Below the pieces are notes generated by a model that saw nothing but the letters and a program-made list of their open reading frames with translations, made no database searches and was not told where the DNA came from. Shown piece after piece: positions 12,375-24,049 of a DNA stretch of 64,000 nucleotides (position 1 is its first letter; each line of letters starts with the position of its first letter). The translations under genes and the position numbers were made by a program. This stretch comes from Neckera pumila (taxonomy: Eukaryota; Streptophyta; Bryopsida; Hypnales; Neckeraceae), in contig OZ018409.1 of NCBI GenBank assembly GCA_963969595.1, positions 19,748,975 to 19,812,974 on the forward strand. Reading direction: 5' to 3'.

Positions 12375-12446
12375 ACCCAAAATCAACAGTGCATCCCAAA
12401 CCAACAGTGCACCCAAAACCAATAGTGCACCCAAAATCAACAGTGC
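12375..12446. repeat. Minisatellite, 18-bp unit, four copies
   Basis: Four head-to-tail units like ACCCAAAATCAACAGTGC, each differing by one to three bases. The stretch 11794-13406 around it is otherwise intergenic, apart from the 10-bp repeat and the hairpin at 12731. Confidence 0.85.
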
Positions 12447-12730
12447 GCCCAATTGTGAAAATTTCTAGACCTGGTGGGTGAGGCAATCCATTCCCGACTA
12501 CCCTCCCATTCTGACTATATAGGAAAGTAGGAAAGTCTATATGACAAGAATGGTTTGAACAGAATCTTCAACTAAAAAATTCATAGTAAATGCGTTTTAA
12601 GAAATAAAAATCTGGAAATTATGGAAACCTTCCTAAATCTATTTCTGCACACAAATAAATTTCCCGCTAAAGAAACCCGCCTTGTAGACATGCGTAATTT
12701 CTTAAGTGCTCGGAAATGGGTTGCCTCCCC

Positions 12731-12838
12731 TAGTCATTTTGGAACTTAAATCTAGGTAGACCATAGATAGCTTATTGTTTGTTGATCAAAATGATAAGCT
12801 ATCTATGGTCTACCTTGATTTACATTCTAGAATGACTA
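12731..12838. repeat. 108-bp hairpin
   Basis: Arms of about 45 bases pair around a short loop. The innermost 22 pairs (AGGTAGACCATAGATAGCTTAT and its complement) are perfect, and the outer part (TAGTCATTTTGGAAC with its partner near ATTCTAGAATGACTA) has a few mismatches. This fits a tiny foldback transposon or a young microRNA-like hairpin. The sequence does not decide between them. Confidence 0.7.
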
Positions 12839-13406
12839 TAATATCTAGAATTTATTGCAATTGGATACATTGTTGGTTTGGAGGCCTTCTCCCTTAATCT
12901 ACCCAAGTGAAAGCATCCTTAAATCCATAAAGGAACATGCATTAAAACTTTTGAACAATGGATGAATGCAAATACATCCCAAGCACATGAAATGCATTTT
13001 TTGATCCTTCATTTTTTTAATGACTTGTATGTTAGTTCTTTAACATCTGTACGGTATAGATTTTGAAGACTTTGCTTTGCAAATATTCTATTATTCACTA
13101 GAGATTCATCTCAAATTGTTACCATTTCAATTCAAAAAATGACCCTTCAAAAACAACTTGAATAAATAAAATAAAATAAAAATCTACAAAAATCAAATTT
13201 AACTAGTTTTTACTAGTTGATCTAACTCTAGTAGAAATTTTAATTTTTCTGTTGTTTTGGTCGCGTTGATCCTATCAAATTTCTACTAGTGTAATTGTAT
13301 TGATATGATCTACAAATCATATTTTACAACTATTGTTCAAGAGTTAGCATTAAATTATTTTCTAAGTTATATTTTATAATACATCTTGTGGACTATCCCC
13401 TGGTCC
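12839..13406. other. AT-rich intergenic DNA
   Basis: Unique-looking AT-rich sequence with a short AATAA-type run near 13160. Nothing else seen. Confidence 0.4.
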
Positions 13407-14377
13407 TTAACCCCTCAAGGCCTAGGGTCTTTTTGGGTTTAAAAACATCATTGCTTTTTTAAGTGACATAGTTCAAAATGTTAGTAAGGTATAAAAATCT
13501 CAATCGTACAATCTTGTAGTGTATGTGTTGTAAATGATGTGTATTAAATTTGGAGTCATTTGACCATGTAGATTGCAAGATTATAATGTTTTAGTGAAGA
13601 AAAAAAATGCTGAAATTTTCCTAGAAACACAAATGGAGGTGAATTTGATTTCTAAACCTCTTCAAATGAAAAAAGTTTAAACTACATAGTGATTCAAAAT
13701 CGACATACAAACACATTGGTAAAAAAAATATCATTGAATTGACTCATTTGTGTATGCAAAATGGCTTTCAAATGTCAAAAATAGTAAGAAAAGTTACAAA
13801 AAAACATATCTAAAGCTGAACCTCCTTCTACTAAAAAGCTTCTTAGTCACTCATATCTTTTTTGATTGATATCAAATTTTAGCCACACAAATAAAACTAG
13901 TATATGCAACTTTTCCATAAATTATTTTCTGGAAATGAACACTGTATGAAAAAGAAACAAGCTGCGGAAGTTCACTATAATCCAAAAAAATTGGGACTTT
14001 GAAATTCAAATTGCTCCCAAACATTCAAAAGAATTTGGATTGACATGAATTTTTTTCCACAATAACTAGACTTCAGAGGAAACATTACCAACAATTTTTT
14101 TTGAAAACAAACATTGAATGAAGGAGATACAAGCCCCCAAAATTGCAGCCATCAATAGCAATTTGGTGAACTCAACTTGAACGTCTAAACTTTGATAGGC
14201 TTACAAAAAATTAATACATCTTGGATTGATTTGAACATTTTACCACACAACTAGAAGAAAGAACGCAAATTTTCCAACAACTTTCATTGAATTGTGTGCA
14301 AAAGTTACAGCACTTTGAATTGGACTTGAAACTCTTGTGAGGCTTTTTTTGGGCCCCTTGGGGTGTTGAGGGGTTAA
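13407..14377. mobile_element. Subfamily C TTAA element, full length
   Basis: Starts TTAACCCCTCAAGGCC and ends TTGAGGGGTTAA (971 bp). The terminal CCCCTCAA differs from the CCCCTAAAGG of subfamilies A and B, and the interior is different. The interior repeats a theme of TCTTTGATTGATATGAATTT-like blocks around 13850, 14030 and 14215. No coding capacity. Only one copy in the window. Confidence 0.8.
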
Positions 14378-14743
14378 AGGTTTAATGCACTCTAGAATTT
14401 AACCCTCTATATAAAATGCTAACCTTTCATCGATTTGTAATTGAAACTTCACAAACTTAGAGTGCAATGTGCTATACTAATTGTCATTTGCCAACACTTC
14501 TATAACATTTTGTCTTTTAGTATACTTCTGAGCAATTTGTTTCCCTTGTCAAATGTCTCAAGTTGGGTATTTTTGTACATATTCAAAATACTTTGAGAAG
14601 TGCCTTCAATGATAAACTTTACAAGTTCTAATTATAAAACGGGGAAAAGTTAGAAGTTTATTTGGAGGGCAAATTCTAGAGTGCATTGAAGTTGACTTGA
14701 CCCTATTTTAAATTATTGCAAGTTGACATCTCACTCTATTGTA
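14378..14743. other. Spacer between two TTAA elements
   Basis: AT-rich, no feature identified. Confidence 0.4.
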
Positions 14744-15671
14744 TTAACCCCTAAAGGACCAGCAAGCATTTTTGGGCAACACAAAAATTTTGTGTAGATA
14801 CATGTGACTAGATTTTTTTTATTTACGCCCAAACTTTGATAGAAGTTGTGGACTAGGAATGTCTTTCATGTGAACAAAATTTTATGATATTTGAAAATAG
14901 GAGTCAAAAGTTATGGCCTAATATGTTATTTTTTCCCCCGGCGTAGCAATTCGGGCAGATTAGAAATAATCACTTTTTTCAAAAACAAAAATTTGAAATT
15001 GGTTTTCTAGATTTATATATACGTGGAATGCTTTAAATCATTCTATCTTGATCAATGAGATGAAAGTCATGAGGAGTTTTAGTTTGCGGGGGCAGTTTTA
15101 GATTTTCTACTCTAAAATGAACTTTAAAGTTATTTATTTCACTCAATTCTCCATATCTTTGGAAAAAAAATAAAATCATTGGATGTAGATTGTTTATGAA
15201 AACATTACAACCATTGGATTGGCATTTTCAATTCCATACTAAATTCTTAACAATTTTATATTTTGAATCATTCTCTACTTCTATCTACTTACTATTTTTT
15301 TCCTGTATGTTCTACAATTCCAAATGATGTGAAATTTTCCAAGCACGTAGCCAACTTGCCTTGAAGAATGAATCCAAAGAATCACCACCATTTTGGACAT
15401 TTTTCATAGAGAAGCAAGCTTGTGAAGTACAGCTACCCGTTTTTTGTAGGGCCAAGAAAAGCATTTATGTGATTTCCAAATACTCATGTCTTTCAATCCA
15501 AACGGTGGAAATGTCTGAAATTTTTTCCACATGTTTTCAAGTTAGTATACTACAAGATCCTACGGTTGCATGTGTCCAAAAAGAATTTATTTTCAAAATT
15601 TGGTACGTTTACTACAAATGGTAGTTTTAGAGAGCTTTCGGTGAAATAAATCATGGAACTTTAGGGGTTGA
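14744..15671 (+). mobile_element. Subfamily B TTAA element, full length
   Basis: Starts TTAACCCCTAAAGGACC and ends CTTTAGGGGTTGA, with the right TTAA mutated to TTGA. Interior landmarks match B1: GTTTGCGGGGGCAGTT, TTGTACAATTCCAAATGAT-like and AGTACAGCTACCCG. The left 200 bp differs from B1 and matches the copy at 38525 instead, so two left-end variants exist. Confidence 0.85.
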
Positions 15672-16227
15672 ATTTCCAAATAAAACAATTTTGTATTGAT
15701 ATTGATTTTGCGCCCTCACTAATAGGATATATTTGCATGCTTAGTATATTTAAAATCATCAAACTTTATAGGAAGTGAATAAGCAAAGATGTATAAATGG
15801 AGGAAAAAAATGTAGCAAGAATGATCATTTTAATCACCTAAAGTGATCAAAATATTTTTTTAAAACAGGCATATAACATGAAAGTCCTATTAATATCAAT
15901 TTCTTTGCCAATTTTACAACCAAAATGTACAAGATTCCAATATTCACTAAGTCACTCCTCATTTTCTACTTGCACACATCACACACTAGAGTTAATTGTA
16001 AAGTAAACCCCATTTTGTAGAAGGGGTGTTAGAAGAAGGTTTAACTAAGAATAGTACAAAAAAATACATCAACAAACTCCATCAAACTTTAAAATTGGTG
16101 CTTCAAAGAGTTTCAACCTTTTTTTTTTTTCAAACTCCGACTCATGGTCCTTCATTGCACACACTTTACAATTAACTCAAATGTCTATTTGCTAAAAGTA
16201 GCATACATGAACTTCCTGATGGCCATA
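15672..16227. other. AT-rich intergenic DNA
   Basis: No gene or terminal repeat recognised. A T run lies near 16122. Confidence 0.4.
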
Positions 16228-17153
16228 TTAACCACTAAAGGCCTATTGCTCCTTCGAGAGACAAATGGAATTTTGGGTAGGTACCTACGGGCTAAATTTT
16301 TGTCGTGATTTTCTAGAACTTTTTTTGAAGATAGAAAAATTGCTAAGCTTCGTGGGAATATAGTTTCTTTTACAATCGACACCCGGGAACAAATGTTATG
16401 CCCAATTAAGCTCAAAATAGGGGAGAAGGGGCCGCAAAAAAAAAATTGCAAATTTATTTTTTTATTTTTTTATTTTTTTTATTCTTATAGATTATATTTT
16501 TGTCTATCTGGAAAGCTTTGATTCATTTCATTTGGATTTTCTTTGAGAAAGTTATGGACAATCTTGTTTTTCTGGCAATTAGAGCATCTTCTTGAAAAAA
16601 TAACTTGTAGGATTCATTTCGGAATGCAATTTTTGCAATTTTCAAAAATAAAAATTCACATGGTTTAATTTTCTTGCTAAAACAACCTCACCATTGTGAT
16701 TAGAGCATTTTAATTCCATCATAGAGATATTAATATTTTAGATTTTCCTTCTATCTAATACCTACCTCTACTCAACAGTTTTTTTAAGAATAGAAATCAA
16801 TTTTTTTTTAATTTTTTTTTCCCTGGATTCTCAACTCAATTCTCCACTATGAAGATTTAAAGCTCAAAACTTTGTAGTGCAAAAAATTTAAGTTAAAAAT
16901 GCTCAAAGCCATAAAATCTAGTCCTAAGATGTGCTGAAAAACTTTTTTTTCCAATTTAAACGCAGATATCTTGCAATCTGTGCGGTCAAAAATTCTAAAT
17001 TTTTTTCCACACATTCTCGTACTAGTTAGGTGTAAGATCCTATGGTTAGATGTGCAAGAAAAGCATTTTTCAGTTTTTTTTACTCTTTGCTATAAAAATG
17101 GTAGCATTGGTTGTTTTTTGGCAGGAAGAAGGCCTCGGGCCTTTAGAGGTTAA
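16228..17153 (+). mobile_element. Subfamily A TTAA element, full length
   Basis: Starts TTAACCACTAAAGGCC and ends CCTTTAGAGGTTAA (926 bp). Forward orientation with all family landmarks. Termini have one or two substitutions. Confidence 0.88.
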
Positions 17154-17629
17154 AGTATGTTACAAGCTAGCTAGACACAAATAAGGTGATATATTTTAAC
17201 TAGTGTCCTTGGAAACATACAAAACAAGTGGCATACTACCAGTATCTCTATCCAAATAAATATGTGTTCCTTCTGCAAATCTCTTTTTATGTGATATTTA
17301 GTAAAATCCTTAATGGATTGAAAATATAAAAATTCCTATGTGATAATCTTTAAATCGTACTACTTGTTTATTACACATTGTAATTCTACTAGGCATAAGA
17401 AATGAATTCTCAAAAATGATAGGCCCCAACATGTCACTACAGTTTTAACTACATGTTTCATTTTGATTTGCCTACATAACTTTGAACCATTGAAATATTG
17501 TACACCATATCTATATCTATATGGGTAGAGATTCAAAAAATTCAAAACAGGGACAAGTGCAAAAAGATTATATATATATATATAATTTTTAACTTTTTTT
17601 AATTTTTAATTTTAATTTTAATTTTAATT
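17154..17629. other. Intergenic DNA with AT microsatellites
   Basis: TATATATA run near 17567-17582 and a TTTTAATTTTAATTTTAATT array near 17598-17630. No gene seen. Confidence 0.5.
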
Positions 17630-17892
17630 TTATATCTAACTATGGAATCTTACACTAGACTGGTATAAAAATGTGTGGAAGAAATTTTGATATTGTCAGG
17701 TGAATCCCATTTTGGGCTGAAGATGATAGATGGTAGAACTTTTGCTTTCAATAAAAATCATAGTCCCAGAAAGCAAATGTGTTTTCCAATCTTCAATAAA
17801 AGTTTCAAAAATGACAATGAAAATTGAAACCATGGGAGTTTACCCAAGATCCATTTTGTCCTCGCAGGGGACAATGGGAGTTTAGGGGTTAA
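17630..17892 (-). mobile_element. Internally deleted subfamily A TTAA element
   Basis: Reverse-oriented remnant. A fragment of one end (GAATCTTACACTAGACTGG) is joined to the opposite end (TTTGGGCTGAAGATG through GGGGACAATGGGAGTTTAGG to GGGTTAA), with most of the interior missing. Confidence 0.7.
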
Positions 17893-18445
17893 TTTTCCAA
17901 CTGATCAAGTCAGTGATACGGTTGACAGATGCAAAGCTGATCAACTAAATTCAGTTTTTTCTTATCATCATATTTTTCCTACCAGAAAGTGGCACCTGTC
18001 CATAGCATTGGTTCAGTTACTCTATTTACCCAGCACTGAATAACTTAATTAATTCGCAACTTTTCTGACACCAATGGCCTTATTACTGCATTGTAGTAAC
18101 TGCAGAATAGGGCTAAATTAAATTGGATTACGAAGTGCAGAAAGTATTAAGAAGTATGTCGGGTATTGGTTTTGTATATATATTTAATTACAAAACGAGA
18201 AATGGTCTTGTAATTAGTGGAGCTCCGTCATACTAACTGAACTGCAAATTAAAGATGTTATTCTTTTAATGAATATAAAATTTTCATTAATCAAAACAGA
18301 AATGAGTTTGATTTACTCCAAGCACAATTGCCCATTGAACAAACAATTGAATGCTTAGGGTAGGTTCCTATGAAGTTTCCAATTTGATGCCTAGGTGAAA
18401 AGTTATGTAGTACAAAATAATTTAGACAATTTGAGAATTTTTTGC
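17893..18445. other. Intergenic DNA
   Basis: AT-rich, no feature identified. Confidence 0.4.
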
Positions 18446-19280
18446 TTAACCCCTAAAGGACCATTGTCCCTTCTTGGAGATAGAAAAACTGATAAGCTTC
18501 GTGGGAATATAATTGTTTTTTCAATCGGTGCCCGGGAACAAAAGTTATGCTTAAATAAACTCAAAACAAGGGAGAGGGGGCAGCAAAAAAATTTTGCAAA
18601 AACATTATTTATTTATTTTTATTTATTTTTCCTTATAGATTGTATTTTTGTCTATTTGATTTTTTATGAGAAAGTTATAGACAATCTTGTTTTCCGGGCA
18701 ATTAGAGCATCTTCTTGAAAAAACACACTTGTAGGATTCATTTTGGAATGCAATTTTTGCAATTTTTCAAAAAAAAATTTCCACGTGATTTAGTTCTTTT
18801 GCTAGAACAATCTCACCGTTGGGATTAGTGTTTTTAATTCCTTCTAAAAGATATTAATATTTTAGATTTTCCTTCTATCTTGTACCTACTTCTACTTAAC
18901 AATTTTTTTAAGAATGAAAATTAAGTTTTTTTGAGTTTCTTTTTTTTTCCTAGACTCTCAACTCAATTCTCCAATAGAAAAATTTAACACTCAAAACTTT
19001 GTAGTGCAAAAAATTTAAGTTAAAAATGTTCAAAGTCAAAAAATCTAGTCCCACAATGTGTTGAAATTTTTGTTTTTTTCACTTCAAACACAAATATCTT
19101 GCAATCTGTGCAGTAAAAAATTATGAAATTTTTTCCACACATTCTCATACTAGTTAGGTATAAGAACCTATAGTTAGATGTGCAGAAAAAGCATTTTAAA
19201 TTTTTTTTTACTCTTTGCTCTAGAAATGGTAGTTTTGAGAGATTTTTGGCAGAAAAAGGCCTTGGTCCTTCAAGGGTTAA
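18446..19280 (+). mobile_element. Subfamily A TTAA element with small deletions
   Basis: Starts TTAACCCCTAAAGGACC and ends CCTTCAAGGGTTAA (835 bp). It lacks about 60 bp of the GGGATTTTGGGCAGGTACC region near the left end and a few bases in the middle. Confidence 0.85.
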
Positions 19281-21217
19281 CTTCTCATCAACTTCTATGG
19301 AATTTGGCATGTATGTAATTATTATAATATGGAATGAAATTTTCAGAAGAAATCTAATAGTTAGTTCTAAAATCATTAGTCAAGAGGAGTTGAACTTTGT
19401 TGACTATTTGAGGCAATTTTGAAAAACAACAACATTTTTCTTCTAACTTCAAACAGTATAATCTTGCAATTTGTGTAGTCAAGGATTTTGAATTTTTTAC
19501 AAATATTCTCAATTTTAGACTCTATATTTTCATTTTTGGATTTTAGAAAAATAAATTCCTTACCACACAAGAAATCATCAAAAGATGGCTAGTATATTTT
19601 TGGAATACTTGACCTCCTCATTTTGCATGGTGATTTAGAATAAGGTAGAACCCTTATTTCTTCTAGAATTTTGCATGAGTGTATCTAAAAAAATATGCTA
19701 ATGAATGGTGTAAATTCTCATTTCTATATAGAGAACACATTTTAATCCAAGAGGGTTAAAATCTATTGTTCCTTTTTGGTAGGTTCAAGAATTCTTTTCT
19801 ATTCAAACGTCAAATGTTATAATTTAGCAAAATCCACACAGCCAATGACTTGAAATTTTTTCCACACATCGCCATAATAGTTTATTCCATTTTGATATAT
19901 AGTTGGTATATAGTTGGAATATAGTTGGAATTTATTTTGAAGTTTTAAAATTTAAAATTTAGCTAATGCATCAAAAATTAATTGTTTCTAGCAATTTCTC
20001 TTGAAGAACACCCTTTGTACTTTCGGGATACAAAAGATATAAGAATTGAGAATTTGATATCTTCAGTATATTGAATTATTCAATTATGTCTAGAGACTAA
20101 TTTACCAAGCTGCAATATTTAAACTAATGTAGGCTCAAATATTAATGTATTGTATTAATTTTTAGTGACAATTTGTTTGTTGAAAAGTGGTAGTAGTTTT
20201 GTTTTCTCAATAACAATATAAATTAGTGTAGTGTCAATAGGCAACTATGCTACAAGAGGCTTTGTAGTCCTAGAAACATGGAATAAAAAAATTAGAGTAG
20301 TGATGATTTTGGAACTAAGTCTATATTGTCATTTTTGAAACTTTAAAGTAGTTCTATTTTTTTTTGAAGTTACCTATCCAAACTTCTTCACAATAGTTTC
20401 TAAAAAATGATGTAAGGCCTCCTTCCCTTTAATCCAAAGCCAAAAAATTTCATCGTTAACAAGGTTTTTTATAAGTTTAGAATGTCATTCAATAGCACTC
20501 TAAGTTGCACAGAAACTATATTGAATATACATGTTGGTCTTCAATTATTTATATTATAGGTGGTCAAAGAAAACATGTATCCTAACCATAAGGAAGACTA
20601 TTCACGTCTTTGTGCATGCCAATGTATTTTATTTATCTTTTTGTAAACCATTGCAATGATAATTCAAGAATGTCACTTAAAATTGTAAGAAAATAATGGA
20701 GAAAGTTTTGCCACTTATATTAAATAACTATAGGTACCTAATTGTATCCACTTTACAAAATTGTCCCATCTAAATTTATGCTCAAAATGTAAGTCATTGT
20801 ACATGAGAATCCATGGTTGATTTGAATATACTTACTTTCAACTTCTTAAAAATCCCTTGTTATTTATTGTCCAAAATGATTGTGAATAGCATTGAAAATT
20901 CCTTTAGACTCCGAACAATATTCAACAAAAATACATACAATTTAGTACTAGTAGCCAAATTCAAGTGCTTATTTAGATGATATTAGGTGCAATTATCTAA
21001 AACCTTCATTACTTGTTTTAAATGAAATCTTCAACTAAATCATCATTTTTAAATCCAGTTTTGAACCGTTCCAACCTCATTGGATATGTAGATTAAATTT
21101 GTAATTAAGTGTGGATTTCATTACATTAAGATGATAAAGAGTAAAATTAGGTGTTATAGTAGGTCTTACAATTGAATTCATATTGCTTTGGGGATTTTCT
21201 AACTTATAGAGTAATTC
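19281..21217. other. AT-rich DNA with decayed element pieces
   Basis: At 19440-19510 and 19800-19880 there are blocks resembling the ATATCTTGCAATCTGTG...GAAATTTTTTCCACACAT region of the TTAA elements, so older relatives are probably buried here. A short ATATAGTTGG tandem repeat lies at about 19897-19930. The remainder (20000-21200) is featureless. Confidence 0.4.
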
Positions 21218-22148
21218 TTAACCCCTAAAGGCCCAAGGCCTTTTTTCTGCCAAAAACACTCAAAACTACCATTCTTATATAGCAAAGAGTAAAAAAAATT
21301 GAAAATTGTTTTTTTTTTTTGCACATCTGACCATAGGATCTTACACCTAACTAGTATGAGAATGTGTGGAAAAAATTTCAGAATTTTTGACCGCACAGAT
21401 TGCAAGATATCTTTGTTTAAAGTCCAGAAATCAAGTTTTCAGCACATTGTGGGATTGGATTTTTTGACTTTGAACATTTTTACCTTCAAATTTTTGCACT
21501 ATAGAGTTTTGAGCTTTAAATCTTTATAGTGGAGAATTGAGTTGGGAGTCTATCTAAATTTGTTTTTTAAAAAGACTTAATTTCATTACTAAAAAAGTTG
21601 TTAAGTAGAAGTAGATACAAGATAGAAGAAAATTCTAAAATATTAATATCTTTTATATGGAATTAAAATTCACTAATCCCAATGGTGAGATTGTTCTAGC
21701 AAAAAAAGTAAACCACATGGAACTTTCTTTTTTTGAAAAATTGTAAAAATTGCATTCAGAAATGAATCCTTCAAGTCATTTTTTTCAGGAAGATGCTCTA
21801 AATGCCCAAAAACTAAGATTGTCCATAACTTTTTCATAACAAATCCAAATGGAATGAATCTAGCATTTTAGATAGACAAAAATATAATCTATGGGGAAAA
21901 CAAATTCCAAAAAAAAATTCAAGTTTTTGCAAATTTTTTTTGCTACCCATTCTCCCTCGTTTTGAGCTTATTTGGACATAACTTCTGCTCCTAGGCACTG
22001 ATTGGAAAAAATTTTATATTCCCACAAAGCTTATTAGTTTTACTATCTTGAAAAAAGTTTCAAAAAATCAGGACAAAAATTTAGCCCGTAGGTACCTGCC
22101 GGAAATCTCATTTGTCCCTTGTAGGGACAATGGTCCTTTAGGGGTTAA
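21218..22148 (-). mobile_element. Subfamily A TTAA element, full length
   Basis: Starts TTAACCCCTAAAGGCCC and ends CCTTTAGGGGTTAA (931 bp). Reverse orientation, well preserved at both termini. Confidence 0.9.
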
Positions 22149-22557
22149 CAAACAATTGGTCTTGACATGTCCATGTGGAAATGTAGATAGGTTCCTATGC
22201 AACCAACTTTTAATTTATCATTTCAAAATTTTGACATAAGCTGTAGTCTTGTATTGCCTTTGTAAGATTTATAAATACTTCCTTGATCAAATGTATGAAT
22301 AAGAGGTAGATTGCCCTAAAAAGGCAAGTAGGCAGGCGTAGTAGGCAGATTTTAGCACCATGTCCTATATGCTAATGTCCTTGTTTATTTATGTAATTAA
22401 CATGATGTAAAATACAATGATTTTAAACAAAACATATATGTTGTGTAAAAATCTCACTCAAAGAGCAAGGAAAGTCTCTTCACCTTGTTGGACAAGCCGT
22501 AAACAAAAAAGATTTCTAACTTCAAAGTTCAAACAATACAATCCTATAATTTATATA
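22149..22557. other. Intergenic DNA
   Basis: Nothing recognised. Confidence 0.4.
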
Positions 22558-22763
22558 CAATAGAACCTTTCTTAGTGCATACTCTCTTAGTGCATAATAT
22601 GCAGTAAGAGAGGTAGTACTTTGAAGCATTTATTTGTGAACAGTAGTTGGAGGCCCCATAGTGAGAGGCCACGTTAGCCAGTGTTCAGTATAGAACCTTT
22701 CCTATTGCATAAACCTCTCTTAGTGCATAATCCCCAGACTATGCACTAAGAGAGGTTCTATTG
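22558..22763. mobile_element. pogo/Tigger-like terminal-inverted-repeat element
   Basis: Left end CAATAGAACCTTTCTTAGTG and right end CACTAAGAGAGGTTCTATTG are inverted repeats. The motif AACCTCTCTTAGTGCATAA recurs inside near both ends. Ends of the type CA-x-TAGAACCTCT are typical of pogo-like members of the Tc1/mariner superfamily. About 206 bp, non-coding. A TA precedes the left end but no clean TA target duplication is visible on the right. Confidence 0.6.
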
Positions 22764-22894
22764 AATATAGACAATCGTGGGACCTAGTATGAACTTCACA
22801 TATAAAAATAAGGGTTGGAGGTTCTTCACTCCAACTTATTGTAGTGTGAAAATGAATACTTTGGTTCATACAGTTATAAAGAGATTAATAGGCA

Positions 22895-23163
22895 CCTACA
22901 ACCTTAGTTCAGTGGCTTTAGCCTTGGCACATTGGTGAGGTGGTCATGAGTTCAAACCCAGGCATTAGTGTGGTGCTTACTGCCATTGTCCTCCTAACTA
23001 TGGTGAGGGTGCAAAAATGAGCTTGTCATTATACAGGAATTTTGATTTGTCATCTATGAGACTTAGATAGTTGAATCCTTCCCCAAAGACACTTTTTCAC
23101 ACCAATCTTTTAAACCAGAGTTGTCCTTCTTTCTTTGAAGGGATTAAGATTCTCTTAATTTTC
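22895..23163 (+). mobile_element. tRNA-derived SINE
   Basis: Contains RNA polymerase III promoter elements in tRNA order: A box TTAGTTCAGTGG at 22904-22915 and B box GAGTTCAAACCC at 22948-22959, about 33 bases apart. The GTGAGGTGGTCATGAGTTCAA stretch is tRNA-like, but the sequence cannot fold as an intact tRNA. The 3' end is uncertain because a second insertion begins at 23164-23178. Confidence 0.65.
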
Positions 23164-23264
23164 TATTAACAAAAGTTTTTTTTTTTTTTTTTTTTACACA
23201 AATAAAGAGACCTTTACTGCAATAAAACAGGAAACAAGAACCCAGCCGCATATTAACAAAAGTT
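23164..23264 (-). mobile_element. 73-bp retroposed fragment with poly(A) tail and 14-bp target duplications
   Basis: TATTAACAAAAGTT occurs at 23164-23177 and again at 23251-23264. Between them lies a run of about 18 T followed by 55 bp, i.e. on the - strand a 55-bp body with a 3' poly(A) tail. This is the hallmark of target-primed insertion of a 5'-truncated polyadenylated RNA. The body contains TTTATTGCAGTAAAGG-like sequence of unknown source. Confidence 0.8.
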
Positions 23265-23728
23265 AGAATCTAACAGTAGTTTAATCAACTGTCTTGAGAT
23301 GTAGACAATAAAGTGATAAGCCACGATTAAAGATCAAAAGAGAATAAAAAGACACCGAGTGAGTGAGTGCAACTCTGACTCCTAACTGACGAAGCCTACC
23401 GACACTCAGTACCGGTAAACTGCCCTGAAAACCAATTTACCCGGGCGGACCCGGCCCCTCCCCGACCCCACCCGTCCCACTCCACGCCATTCCATGACCA
23501 ACCCGGGCCACCCCGTCCTCAATGGCGCACGAGAAAGCCCCGGGGAACAAAAGGCAGGTAGGCAGGCAGGCTTTATAATTTGGCGTGGGCCGGTGTCGCT
23601 CATTGCAGCTGCACGAGATTGCGGGGGCTTTCACCTCGGGTTCCGTGCGACGACAACGACGGACGCCGCTGCAGCCAGGCAGAAGGAAGTGAAGAAGAAG
23701 AAGACGAGTGCACTCATGAGCCTGGCGA

Positions 23729-23735
23729 TATAAAG
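23729..23735 (+). promoter_or_regulatory. Candidate TATA box of the CLE gene
   Basis: TATAAAG within GCGATATAAAGATG, in a GC-rich context where TATA is unlikely by chance. It is 315 bp upstream of the CLE start codon, implying a leader of roughly 280 nt. A second AT-rich candidate (TTTATAATT) lies at 23571. Confidence 0.4.
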
Positions 23736-24049
23736 ATGAAATGCTCTGAGCCTCGCCTTAGCCCGAGTATTAGAAACACATTACATTGTCATGCAGCAGT
23801 AGGAACTGAACTTACTTATAGCGATGAATACTCTTGTCAGGGCTTCGTGCCGCCTCGGAGCTTTAGCGTCGTCGTGGTCTCCCTAGCTTGGCTGAGAAGT
23901 CGCGATTTTCATTATTGTCGCTGAACTTTGTACAAGAGCCTGGGCGGGCAATTGGCCGCGAGAATTCGGCTGTGTTCTACGTAGGTTCCGTTTGGAGGCT
24001 TAAGTTTGGAGGGGAGAGATTTGTTGCATCTTTAACTTTTGGGGTTGCG

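Noticed and set aside
22904..22959. Functional tRNA gene
   Set aside because: A and B boxes are present but the acceptor and anticodon stems do not pair. It is better explained as a SINE head.
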